Below, piece after piece: positions 54,220-64,000 of a stretch of DNA of 64,000 nt; the stretch's first letter is position 1; each line of letters opens with the position of its first letter. Made by a program: the position numbers and the translations under genes. Source of the DNA: Nansenia antarctica (lineage: Eukaryota; Chordata; Actinopteri; Argentiniformes; Microstomatidae); NCBI GenBank assembly GCA_963989245.1, contig OZ022339.1, positions 96,211,832-96,275,831 of the forward strand, given 5' to 3'. Below the pieces are notes generated by a model that saw nothing but the letters and a program-made list of their open reading frames with translations, was not told the DNA's origin and ran no database searches.

Positions 54220-55165
54220 CAGTGTTTCCTCCAGGAATTTTTACAATGGTGGCGGGTAGTGCTGGCCGCGCGCTCGCGATTTTTTCGCGTGCACGCGCAT
54301 GAAACGCGCACGCGCGCTCAAAACAACGACGTAATTTCAGCCAAAACTCGAGGATGGCCCAAAAAAATTAAATGTTTTCCTGTACTTCTCCCGTGTGTCT
54401 CTTATTGTCTGTGTCTGCATGTTTTTCCAGCATGTAATTCCGTTGTCAATAAAAACAAAAACACTGATCTGACGTTTTTTTTCACAACGTTATTACTTGT
54501 CACTTTAAGCCCAGGAGGGAGTTAGCGATTAGCGATGTTTAGCTTAGCTTAGTTTAACAGAAGTATCTTCACTTTTAACATGACTTCCCGTGGTCGTAGA
54601 GGGCTGGTCGACGGCTTAAAATGACCGTGTAGACCTGTAGACCTTATCCAGCTATAGTCTTGTGTTTCTACCCCGGGCATAGCCGGTGTTATTCACGGAC
54701 AAACACTCCTGTTAGAGTGGTTCTAGTACACTGGACATAGGTAACACATAGAGAGGCTTCTCCTCTCTCTCTCCATCCTACACTACACTACACTACGCAT
54801 CCTATACTACACTACACTACGCTAGCTCGCGGTGTTCGGGTGACAGCCAGGGCGCGTTCGTAAATACGCTCTGGAAATCTGATCAGCACTCACGGAATGC
54901 CTCTTGTCCAATCAAATGACTTGGTCCCTTTATGACGTTGAACCCAGTGTGCGCTCCGGGGCTCTCAGAGCGAATTTACGAACGCAGCCTCAAGTTCAAT
55001 ACTCGCGACACACACGGACTGGTCCAGTTTCAGCGCTTGTGGGTGTGTCTAGCGCTGTGAAGGTCTGAAAAGTGGCCTAAATCTTTTTTTTTTTTTGGGG
55101 TTGAGAAATCTGAATGGTGGCGGAGGAAATTCCATCGTGGCGGTCCGCATGTAGAGGAAACACTG
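54220..55165. mobile_element. 946-bp non-autonomous hAT-like element beside the Reeler gene
   Basis: Left cagtgtttcctccaggaatt, right tgtagaggaaacactg; the ends are inverted (cagtgtttcctc versus cagtgtttcctct). Subterminal ggtggcgg motifs also mirror each other (54,250 and 55,113). The interior holds a CpG-rich, YRYR-alternating stretch (54,268-54,318) and the repeats shared with 1.0-1.24 kb and 51.65-51.75 kb. No transposase remains. The right end lies 34 bp before the Reeler gene's first coding exon. Confidence 0.8.
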
Positions 55166-55198
55166 AATTGCCCCACACCCTGTGTTCCTGTTTTCCAG

Positions 55199-57338
55199 AT
55201 GTGCTCCATCCTGGTCCTTTGCGTTTGGTTTGGAGTTCATGCCATCACAGCCGTGACTGGGTACAGTGATATATTGAATTTTAGTCCTACAGCGTTACAG
55301 CAGGCTATTGACACAATGCTTCCCATACATGGTCAACCGCCCTTCCTGCCCCAGACCGGTCCATCACCCTTTACGGTCGTCCCTGAATGCAAAACCTTCA
55401 CATCTGGAGAACAGATTACAGGTGAAGATCTGAACACTCACACTCTGTGTGTTTATGCATTTGTTTGGGCTTCATAGTGCTGATGAGTGCAATGTAAGTA
55501 TTCAAGATGCCCATCAGAATAGACTGTAGTAGCCTATATGAATGAATGAATGAATGAATGAATGAATGAATGAATGGTCTTTATTGTCATTGCTATAGTA
55601 CAGGTACCAAACAACGACATTTGGGAGGGGTGGCTCCCCTGGTGCTAGGAAAGAGAAAAAAAAACTAAAAAAAACAAGAAGGGAAAGGAGCTAGTTTACA
55701 TAAATAAAGGCTATGTACACTATCCACTATACTATACTGTACAGATAAAAGGACTAGGGTTGTCATATTGCACATGGTAGAGTCTATCAGTTGAAACAAA
55801 TCCAAGTAGGCTATACCTCTTATAATCACTTTAATTTTTTTCGCTTAGCTTTGTATTTTGTCTTTGTATTTATTTTCACAGTGACACTCCAAGCTAATTC
55901 TCCGAAGAGGTTTAAGGGGTTTATGTTGGAGACTAGGGAGACGCAGGATGGCCCCCCTGTTGGCATGTTCAGTCTGCTCAATAATTATGGAGTGTTGCTT
56001 CCTTACAATGGGAAAACAGTAAGTCTGATGTAAAACACACATTTACACTGTGTTGTTACCCTCTTATTATTATCCTATTATCCTATTGTTTATCCCCTCA
56101 TCACTTCCCCCCTCGTCTCATTTGGTCAAGCATTAATCTCATGACCAGTCTAATGATGGAAATGTGATGTCATGTGATGCAGACCTTGACCTTAATCCAA
56201 GTACAATGATTCAGACTTGAGCACAGTTTAACTCCTCTCTCTCTGTCTAGGATTGTGCTGTTTTTCATCATACTAATTCACGCAAGACATCATTCAATGC
56301 CACCTGGACAGCAACAACATATGGGCGTTTCTGTTTCAGGTCATTGGTCATTTATTAATTAACTCTGCAGTTGTCACAGTAACTGATTAAAAGTGTATTT
56401 AAAGTGATTGCCATGCGAGAAAAAGACACGGGTTAGCGTTAAGTGGAGGTGGAACAGCACAGGGCTCGTTACCTAACAAGTCATTACTAAACCATATGAT
56501 GACATGTTGACTTTGATATCAACATTGGCAAGGGAGAGAAAATAAATATTGCTAACTCTGTGTAATCTACCACCTGTTTCTTTTATCAATACTATCAGCA
56601 GCTTTAAGTGAGTTTATGAACAATTGCACTGACATAATTTATTGTGACATGTAGTTTAATACTCAGATTACTGTACTGTCTGTGTAAAAGACATACAGTA
56701 CAATAGGAGTAAAGGTGAAATGTGGATCCATTCATCGTATGAAACTATTCATGTATTATCTTGGGTTATTACCTCTGAATTGGTACATGCTGTAGTATCC
56801 GCTCAAATAGTCTGAAATCATGTTTATTCATGTATTTCAGAGTCACATTTGTTGAAGACTTCGATATATTCTGGCTTCCCGCTCCTTTTCCTGCTCCTCC
56901 TCCTACTACTACGCCAGACCCATCCACAACCAACCCATCTCCTACTACTGCCTCTACTACGCCAGACCCATCCACATCCAACCCATCTCCTACTACTGCC
57001 GCTACTATGCCAGACCCATCCACATCCAACCAATCTCCTAGTACTGCTCCTATTACGCCAGACCCATCCACATCAGCACCGCAAACACCTGGCCCCACTG
57101 CTGTACCTCTTCTTGAGCGTTTTGTATGTAGGCCTACTGTAGAATAAGATGATGTTTGATGTCTTTGATGCAAATGGGGTTGTTTGGTTTGAACACACGA
57201 AACTGCCCCTTGAGAAAAAGAAGATCTCAATGTGGGCAGGGGTGTGCTTTATACAGTATTCAATGCATGGTTTGTGTATTTTGAATGGAGCACTGCAGTG
57301 CACGCATGTGTGAAATAGCTCTGTACCTTGTGTCCTAA

Positions 57339-57375
<37 letters not shown>

Positions 57376-58212
57376 CATGTGTGTGTGTTTATGTTTAATA
57401 TCAGGAAAAAGAAAGCGTACTGTTTATGCTTTGTGCACATCTCATTCATCCTCCCTTTATTATGAGTCTTCCTCGAGGCAGAACACTTCTGAATATGGTG
57501 AATGAGATATGATATGGCTTTTTATACGTTACTGCTGTTGTTGTTAAGTTATATGTCGTGCTGTCATTAGTTATACCACATTTGCTTTTGTATTCAGTTT
57601 TATTACATTAATTGACAACATTGTTTCTTTCAGGTGTTCGTGGCTATGATGTCACTCTCTATGGCAGCAGTAGTCATTGCCAACAGTCTTTTGCTACTGA
57701 GTGAACCTATTTTTGTGAGTGTTCATCATTACATGTTACAGATATCTCTGCCAGTCGGTTACTGGGACAGTTGTATTGTTTTTCTGGGTTGTGGTCAATT
57801 CCATGTCAAGTCATCACGCATTAGTCCTGGAGAAATTAAAAGTAAGGTTTTGATGTGTTTGCTTGTGTGTTATAGGTGACCCTTGTCATTCTTGAGGGGG
57901 TGATGGTGATGCTGAGCGTGGTAGAAATTGTTATTGCTCTTCTGCCTTTAAGACCCAGCCATGAACTGTGAGTCACTCAAATGTCAGCATGAAAATAAAT
58001 GCTAAACATTTGTATAATACTTTAGGATTGTATGCTTTGTGTCTGTCTCAGGAGGTCCATCTGTGATTGGGTGCTCACAGTGATTTCCTTCATAAATGAG
58101 GTTTTTGCAGGTATGTAAAAACTTTTGGTTTAAGTTATTGCAGCAGTGTGCTGCTGTTTTGTTATATTTGACTATTTACCATTCGTATTAACAAACATAA
58201 TTATTCTCTCCA

Positions 58213-58255
<43 letters not shown>

Positions 58256-59432
58256 CGGCGCATGTATTTTTCACACTTCTCTCACACACAGTGGTTGTTA
58301 TCTTTGTGGGACTGTGGATGATTAAGAAGTACCACTCAGTCTCCTGGCTTTTAAAAGTGATGGGAGGTTATGCAGCTTGGGAACTCTTGGTTTTCTTCAT
58401 GTACATACACTACTGCTGTAACCAGATCCATCGAAGGAGGAGCAAGATCGGTGAAAATTAAAAACACAACACATGGTGCAAGATCTGGGCATTTCAGTGA
58501 AATTATTAAAGTAGATCAACGACATGTTTTGTTCTTGTTTCCTTGCAGGAGCTTCAGGAATAGATGACAGATGGATAGTCCCCAGCATAACGGTGAGATC
58601 ATCTCACTCTCGAGTGACTGAGGGGACACAGTTGACCTACATACAGTGGCTATCGAAAGTCAACACGCCCCTTCACCTTTTCCACATTTTGTTTATAGAC
58701 TCAAATTGTCTAAAAATTTTCATCAATCCACACACAATACCCCATAATGACGAAGTGAAAACAAGTTTTTAGACATTCCTGCTGATTTATATGAGCTTTT
58801 TAAGAGTGTCATAGCAAAGTGTCATAGCAAAGGGTGTGAAGACTTATGCACATGAGGTATTTCTGTGTTTTAATTTTAATACGTTTGCAGACATTTCTAA
58901 AAACTTGTTTTAACGTTGTCATTATGGGGTATTGTGTGTGGATTGATGGCAATTTTGATTTATTTAATCAATTTTAAATTTAGTTTATAACACAACAACA
59001 TGGGGAAAGAGTGAAGGGGTGTGTTGACTTTCGATAGCCACTGTATGTTTTATCCTAACCCTAACTTTAACCAAACCCTTAACCCTAACCCTAACCGTGA
59101 CAAAATGTTAACCAATTTGTTAATTCAAAATCAGTTTGCAGATTGGCATGTCCACATAGTCTTTTCCCTCTTTGGAGCTCATGAATCCTGTTATCTATAC
59201 TATTCCATTATCATAGGAAATTGTCTTTCCTCAATTCGCTTGAATAATAATAAAAAATAAAACATGCAAGTAATACTGAACATAATACTGTCGGTTCAAT
59301 GAATGCTATCACAACACATTTACCAAGTCCCTTTCTTCTTTTCAGATACCATTTAAGACAATCCTCAGAGTTACTTTCATTCTTGGAAAGATATGTTTTA
59401 CAGTGGCTCTTATAGTTGGAATTTACTTATAG
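55199..59432 (+). CDS. Reeler-domain multi-pass membrane protein without DOMON
   Basis: Ten coding exons join in phase to 417 codons: 55199-55421, 55882-56018, 56251-56339, 56841-57123, 57634-57714, 57876-57967, 58052-58110, 58292-58450, 58549-58592 and 59346-59432 (TAG). A splice acceptor abuts the ATG, so a 5' UTR exon lies upstream. Order: signal peptide 1-18 (ILVLCVWFGVHAITA); Reeler about 20-160 (MLPIHGQPPFLPQTGPSPF, VTLQANSPKRFKGFMLETRE, CAVFHHTNSRKTSFNATW, VTFVEDFDIFW); Pro/Thr/Ser stalk about 165-240 with near-repeats of TTPDPSTSNPSP; then about five hydrophobic segments (245-271, 272-296, 306-330, 340-362, 395-417). FRRS1 (ferric-chelate reductase 1) also begins with Reeler but continues with DOMON and cytochrome b561; neither is seen here, nor a heme-type His pattern. 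Function unknown. Exon joins are manual. Confidence 0.85.
55535..55790 (-). mobile_element. 5'-truncated LINE tail, same family as 21.3 kb
   Basis: Starts with (gaat)n, then tctttattgtcattgctata, gggaggggtggctcccctgg and ctttatttatgtaaac-type sequence. It is the reverse complement of 22,990-23,250. Only the last about 240 bases of the LINE are present, in intron 1 of the Reeler gene. Confidence 0.9.
56901..57090 (+). repeat. Coding minisatellite in the Reeler-protein stalk
   Basis: Three to four imperfect 60-63-bp units (acgccagacccatccacaac, cc, aacccatctcctactactgc) code for the repeated TPDPST-(T/S)NPSPTTA stalk. The units stay in frame. Length variation between alleles would lengthen or shorten the stalk, which is a likely O-glycosylation site. 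Confidence 0.85.
58218..58253. repeat. (CT)n upstream of Reeler gene exon 8
   Basis: A CT run 38 bases before the acceptor at 58,291. Confidence 0.95.
58642..59045. mobile_element. 404-bp Tc1-type MITE
   Basis: Perfectly inverted ends tacagtggctatcgaaagtc / gactttcgatagccactgta at TA, with inverted similarity continuing through aacacgccccttcacc and ccacacacaataccccataa. It is intronic in the Reeler gene. Confidence 0.92.
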
Positions 59433-59883
59433 AGTAATAAAGCAAGACGTTTGTAATCATGGCGTTGAAACATATTTTATAATATTTGATATGTTGTAAT
59501 ATATGTTTGTGCACTGTAAACCTTTTATCATTACTTTATTTTCTTTCATCTTAACTGTAAATGATTCTCACATCACATGCTGTGTAATATGGTATCATGA
59601 TTGATTTATCTGCAACGTTTTCAATTGATGTTGAACTGGACCCCTGCAGTTATCAATAGGAATTTATGAAGTAGCTTCTTATCAAAAGATAATATTCCAT
59701 GATTTACTACAGTATATGCAATTAAAGAACTGCTCCACGTCAAGCCCAAAGGTTGTTTATTTTACAGTGAGATTACTTCCTTGTACGTTCCTTGTTCGTC
59801 AGCTGTTTCTATATTGTCTGCTCAAAAGTAAACTGTTGTCTTTCCAGAGAACTGTACAAATACCTTGTCTGCTAAATAAATGC

Positions 59884-59885
<2 letters not shown>
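59433..59885 (+). other. Reeler gene 3' UTR
   Basis: AATAAA occurs four bases past the stop (59,436-59,441), which is very early, and another lies at 59,874-59,880 (ctaaataaatgc). Either could end the transcript; the second is more usual in spacing. Confidence 0.5.

Positions 59886-59891
<6 letters not shown>

Positions 59892-59935
<44 letters not shown>
59892..59935. repeat. (TA)n microsatellite
   Basis: A pure TA run of about 44 bases. Confidence 0.95.
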
Positions 59936-59938
<3 letters not shown>

Positions 59939-60477
59939 TCGTTTTTACACTTGCCTCAAGACACTACCTCGACATAACTTTCAAGATTTGTTTACATAAT
60001 ATAAATTCAGTGTTTGAATTGGAACCTCAAAGGGATTTTTTTTTCTTCCTTGTATTTTAGGAGCAACCCTGACTGAAAAGCACATTGTGATCTAGACTTG
60101 ATGTTATCTGAAAACATTTGAAGAGTGATTGTGTTTTAAAAGAGTTCAGTTATTTTTCTATTTCATGTACTGACATGCCATGACTGACAGCCCTCTACAG
60201 AAGCAATGTACTTGAGTACAATGGATCCACCTGCCACCCAGAAGACAAATCTGTGGCCGAGATAGATAGAATGCGTGCACATTAAACCACCTATAACACC
60301 CTGCTAATGATTAACAACCCAACCTATAACCTAAAACTTCCTCTTGCCATGAAGACAACACACTTGTATTCACCCCTAGCAAACTGGAACACAATACATT
60401 GCAGCACAAGTACACAATCAACTCAGTGTCTCATTATATAGTATACATCAGAGTCTAGTAAAGAGAAGACAGCAGAG

Positions 60478-62236
60478 TCAGGGCCAATCCCAATTCGCCC
60501 CTACGGCTTCGTTTTCACCCCTATGGCTTCGTTTTGCGCGTTCACGTTTAGGGGTAGGGCTACCCCAATTCATATTTCATCGAGCCATGGCTTCAATTCC
60601 AGCGATTCCAGGACCAGACTAGCTTTGAAGCCATAGGGGTACCTACCCCTTGATTCCAGGATGCATTGCGAGTCATCTACAGAAATGTTATGTCGCTCTA
60701 TTCAATGCGGAAATGTCATTTAACTTTCGCTGTAATTACTGATTAATAAAGATTTGAAAAATTATGATAACCATCTTATTATCTTAGTTTATTGTCATTT
60801 CAATGCATTATAGACCTTTTCTTTACAACAAGCATAACAAAAAAAATCGCTGTTATGCCGAGGTGCCTACGCTTGTGCCTATGCTTAACATAGAAAGTTC
60901 CACAGTCCAGCGCGCTCGGGTTTAGCAGTAGAGGACTGGTAGCCTACCTGATCACTTCCATTAGACTATCAAAGCAGGACACCGGAGCACTCATATCTGC
61001 GCGTTTGTCACAGGGTGACAGTCCCTGTTCCTCTGACCGGCGTCAGTCCAATGGAATCGTCAAGCACAGCCTTCCCCATAGAAATACATTGGTAGCCCCG
61101 CGGTGGCGCAGCGGTCTAAGCATTAGCCTCTAGTGCAAGCTGCCCACCGGGGACTGGGATCGAATCCCGGTCTCGCCAGATCCAGATATGGCCGGGGCCC
61201 ACAGGGAGCGGCATATTGAGCGGAATAACGGTGTTGGGCTCGAGGAGCCAGACAGCTAGTCTGCCTGGCTATCTCCTCTGAGGCTGTCGGCCACGGGGTC
61301 TTGCGGCGGATCCTACGCAATAGGCAGGGGATAATTGGATACTAGGTTGGGTGCAATTGGATACCAAATTGGGTGAAAAAGGGATAATATCTGAAAAAAC
61401 TAATTAAAAACTAATAATAATACATTGGTGCGCGATTACAGAGATGTACAATCATGTTTATTTAGAAATAAATTGTGGTGTTTGACAGCGGACGATGGTA
61501 GACATATTTAATGTAAAGTTATCTATCCACAGGCTGATATGTGCATGATAGGCGCGAATTCCCCTCCCTCCCCCTTCGGTGGTATATATGACGCTATCTG
61601 TATTGCGGCACTTATTATACCAAAACAACTCGCAATCTAATCCGAGCAGTTGTTATTATGTAATATTATCGATGGATGTGCCGTTTTTGATGGAGGGCAG
61701 TGAGCGGGAGACTCATCAAGGACGTGTAGTTAATTAATGCAGTGGACAGCGGCTGTTTCTCCAGCGTTCCTGTCACTTCGGATTTCGGAACGTCATAAAA
61801 TTAAATCTGTAAGTCATGCATTTTTCCATGTTTCCCATTGATGGTATATGACGCCGTAAATTTAACTAAAGTTCAGCCCTGAAGTTGTTGCACTGTTGTC
61901 CTAAATCAGTGCAGACTGGCAGGATAGGAGCACAGGTTTCATACAGGTTAGAGCGCCGTTATTCTGTCATGGTCTGACAATGAAGCATTGTTCTTTTTTA
62001 TTTGATGACTTGTTTGATCGATTGATAGCGTAAAAGTGAAGTTGTGAATGAGTCGCGAGCGTCAATGTTTTTCTACGATAATACTGATGACGTATCAGTT
62101 TTGAAGGGTTGTCCCATTTCATAGGGGTAGATTTCCCCGACGGCTTGTGGCTCTGTTCGAAGGCCTTGGCTCGAAATCGAGTCACACTCGAAAACTAGCC
62201 ATAGGGGTAGAAAAGGGAATCAGGATTGGGCCTGAC
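60478..62236. mobile_element. 1.76-kb DNA transposon-like element with nested SINE
   Basis: Inverted ends: left tcagggccaatcccaattcg, right (reverse strand) tcaggcccaatcctgattcc. Both are followed by a cccctatggct motif repeated in the subterminal region (60,499, 60,518, 62,200). No transposase frame is visible. A SINE occupies 61,094-61,418. Confidence 0.75.
61094..61418 (+). mobile_element. Full-length tRNA-derived SINE with target duplication
   Basis: 325 bases with A box tggcgcagcggtctaagc and B box gggatcgaatccc in the tRNA-like head. The body includes ctgtcggccacggggtcttg and gcggatcctacgcaatagg, and the tail gataatatctgaaaaaac is A-rich. An exact 11-bp duplication, aatacattggt, flanks it (61,083-61,093 and 61,419-61,429). 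A 5'-truncated antisense copy is at 8,110. Confidence 0.93.
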
Positions 62237-62339
62237 CCTTCATACAGTGGTTTAATGGAAACAACACATTTGACTGTCACAGTGTTTGTTTTACTGTCTC
62301 TACCTAGTGGTGAAAGAAAACGTATTTAATCTCCAAGGT

Positions 62340-63500
62340 ATTAGTGAGAGATGAGTGAAAAAAAATATGTTTATTCATCACACCACATTATACATAAGGT
62401 CAGTCTACAACAGCTATTAAAATAAACTTTATTTCAGAAACCAAAAACAGCAACAAACACTTTTATTTAAGTGATACAAATGAACACATCTCAATATTAC
62501 ATCAGCACAAGCTCAGAGCATTTGAACGTAGAAATCAGTCATACAAATTCATGAGATCAGATGAAAGGGTTGCATTAGGTTGAGTATCTTCAATATTTTC
62601 AACGGCTGCATTGTAACTTCTTAATAAACCTGTTCTTACCAGTCTGACCCATTCGTTGTTGTTGCTATGCAGGCTATTGAATAACTACAGTACCGGTACC
62701 AGTTATTTATAGCCATTTTCTGCAATATTCTCCATTCTCCACTGATGAACATTTTCCATAAGGCACAATATCTGACTGGAAGACCCAGTTATGTGATATT
62801 TTCTATTAAAACACGTTAGCTCAATTTCGATTCTACTGTAAATATATTGTGCTAGGTATCTGTTTAATCAACTTTTTTTTTCTTCTGTGCCCTCTTTATG
62901 GTCAACATTTCTAAAGAATATATTACTCAACCTCAAACCTTCCAAATATACAGTAGTTTAATAATACTTCTGATCCAGTCAATACAGTCAAACAATAGAC
63001 CTGTACAGATACAAACCTGATGCATCAAAAATGTTTATAGTGGCCGTCTTCATGTGTGACAATCCTTTGGGGAAACTGGTAAGAAGTAAAACCAGATAAT
63101 AAGATTAGTGCAAACAATTTTCTCAATCATGTACATGGGAAATGAAGGAAGTAATATCTTAAAATATCTATATATGAAAATGTTAACAGTGTAAAATAAA
63201 TTCAATTTCTGTCATTTTATATTCAAGGGTGAAATTATGGGATTTACAATGTTTTCTAAAGAACATTATTTTTTTCATTTAAGTGCAGTCCCTTACAGAG
63301 CTGAAGTTGTAAAACAAGGTGCTAACAAGTTATGATTCAACACACTACAAAAGAAAAACATATTAGAAAAATATCATCAACCAATAGATATCTTATAAAA
63401 AAATCACTGCTGTAGGAAAAAACTTTGGTCTGGAATTAAACTACTCACAACACCTGCTGTTCTTAACCCAGACATTCACTCAGTAGTTACTTCTGCATTT
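62340..63500. other. AT-rich non-coding, no gene seen
   Basis: No coding exon found. Minus-strand AATAAA-type signals near 62,424 and 62,460, with a long non-coding stretch beyond, could mean the 3' UTR of a minus-strand gene whose coding part lies past the window. That is a guess. Confidence 0.35.
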
Positions 63501-63535
63501 CATAAGCTGGCTGCTGTGGGTAAATTCATGAGAAT

Positions 63536-63731
63536 TAAGGCCAATGCCGATTTTGTCGCACCGCCGAATTCGATTCCATTGTTTTGAATGAGACAATGCA
63601 CACGGCGTGCAATGCGATATTGTCGCAGGACAACATTCGATTCTCAATTCACACCAATTCAAAGAATTCAAAGAATTGAGAATCGAATGTTGTCGTGCGA
63701 CAAAATCGCACGCTGTGTGCATTGGCCTTTA
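63536..63731. mobile_element. Foldback MITE of about 195 bp
   Basis: Left taaggccaatgccgattttg, tcgca; right aaatcgcacgctgtgtgcat / tggccttta. There is inverted similarity across both arms, including cgattctcaatt repeated inward. Confidence 0.85.
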
Positions 63732-64000
63732 TAAGATCGCTCAGAGTTGAACAAAACAGGGGCCATTGGCCAGAATCTTCATGTTGGTCTGAATACACCA
63801 ACACCATCTCTGGAAAAAGAGCACACAACCTCAAAAGGTTTCACCTCTCAGTCCAACTGTGAAGACCTACTAAACAAACACCAGTGTGCCCAGAGAGGCT
63901 AACCCACACGTCCCTCCTCAGCTACAGAGCCCAGTCATTTGGTTGTTTTCCGAGGAGAGGGAGAGAGGCTGAGAAGGGCCTGGTTCTAACCTGTCACCTG

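Overview
This is vertebrate nuclear DNA, almost certainly from a ray-finned (teleost) fish. It has intron-split genes with canonical GT/AG sites and a conserved FYCO1-XCR1 gene pair. It is dense in teleost-type repeats: Tc1/mariner, hAT-like foldbacks, CR1/L2/Rex1-type LINEs, tRNA-derived SINEs and very long CA, CT and AT microsatellites. The species cannot be named from the sequence.

Layout. About 1-2.3 kb is repeats and 3' flank. About 2.3-14.5 kb (minus) is a class B GPCR of the growth-hormone-releasing-hormone receptor group, for which I resolve 12 of an expected 13 coding exons with consistent phases; only the signal-peptide exon is unplaced. About 14.5-24.4 kb is a repeat desert with an antisense L2-type LINE, minisatellites, a small mariner-like element and a Tc1 transposase fragment cut by a LINE that carries an intact RT reading frame. 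About 24.4-44.3 kb (minus) is complete fyco1: 17 coding exons and 1,523 codons, with RUN, coiled coil, FYVE, LIR and GOLD, plus a 3' UTR of about 1.9 kb. About 46.3-49.4 kb is a TIR-bounded 3.1 kb element with a 670-codon open frame for a XPG/FEN1-type nuclease with a cysteine-rich CXC tail. About 50-51 kb (plus) is an intronless xcr1-type chemokine receptor. About 55.2-59.4 kb (plus) is a 10-exon gene for a Reeler-domain multi-pass membrane protein without a DOMON domain. About 59.5-64 kb is repeats and non-coding DNA.

How the genes relate. FYCO1 next to XCR1 matches human 3p21.31, from general knowledge. The GHRHR-type receptor beside this pair is not where human GHRHR lies (7p14), so it may be the second GHRH receptor (PRP/GHRH-like-peptide receptor) absent from mammals. 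The genes share no pathway; they are neighbours by ancestry. FYCO1 links LC3/Rab7/PI3P vesicles to kinesin, XCR1 is a chemokine receptor, and the GHRHR-type receptor is a peptide-hormone receptor.

Most interesting signals: (1) the 3.1 kb TIR element encoding the FEN1/XPG-CXC protein, with a possible short relative 2.4 kb away; (2) the Reeler/PTS-stalk/multi-TM protein; (3) CT microsatellites forming the polypyrimidine tracts of several splice acceptors, and a CA repeat directly after a fyco1 donor; (4) the genomic position of the GHRHR-type receptor.
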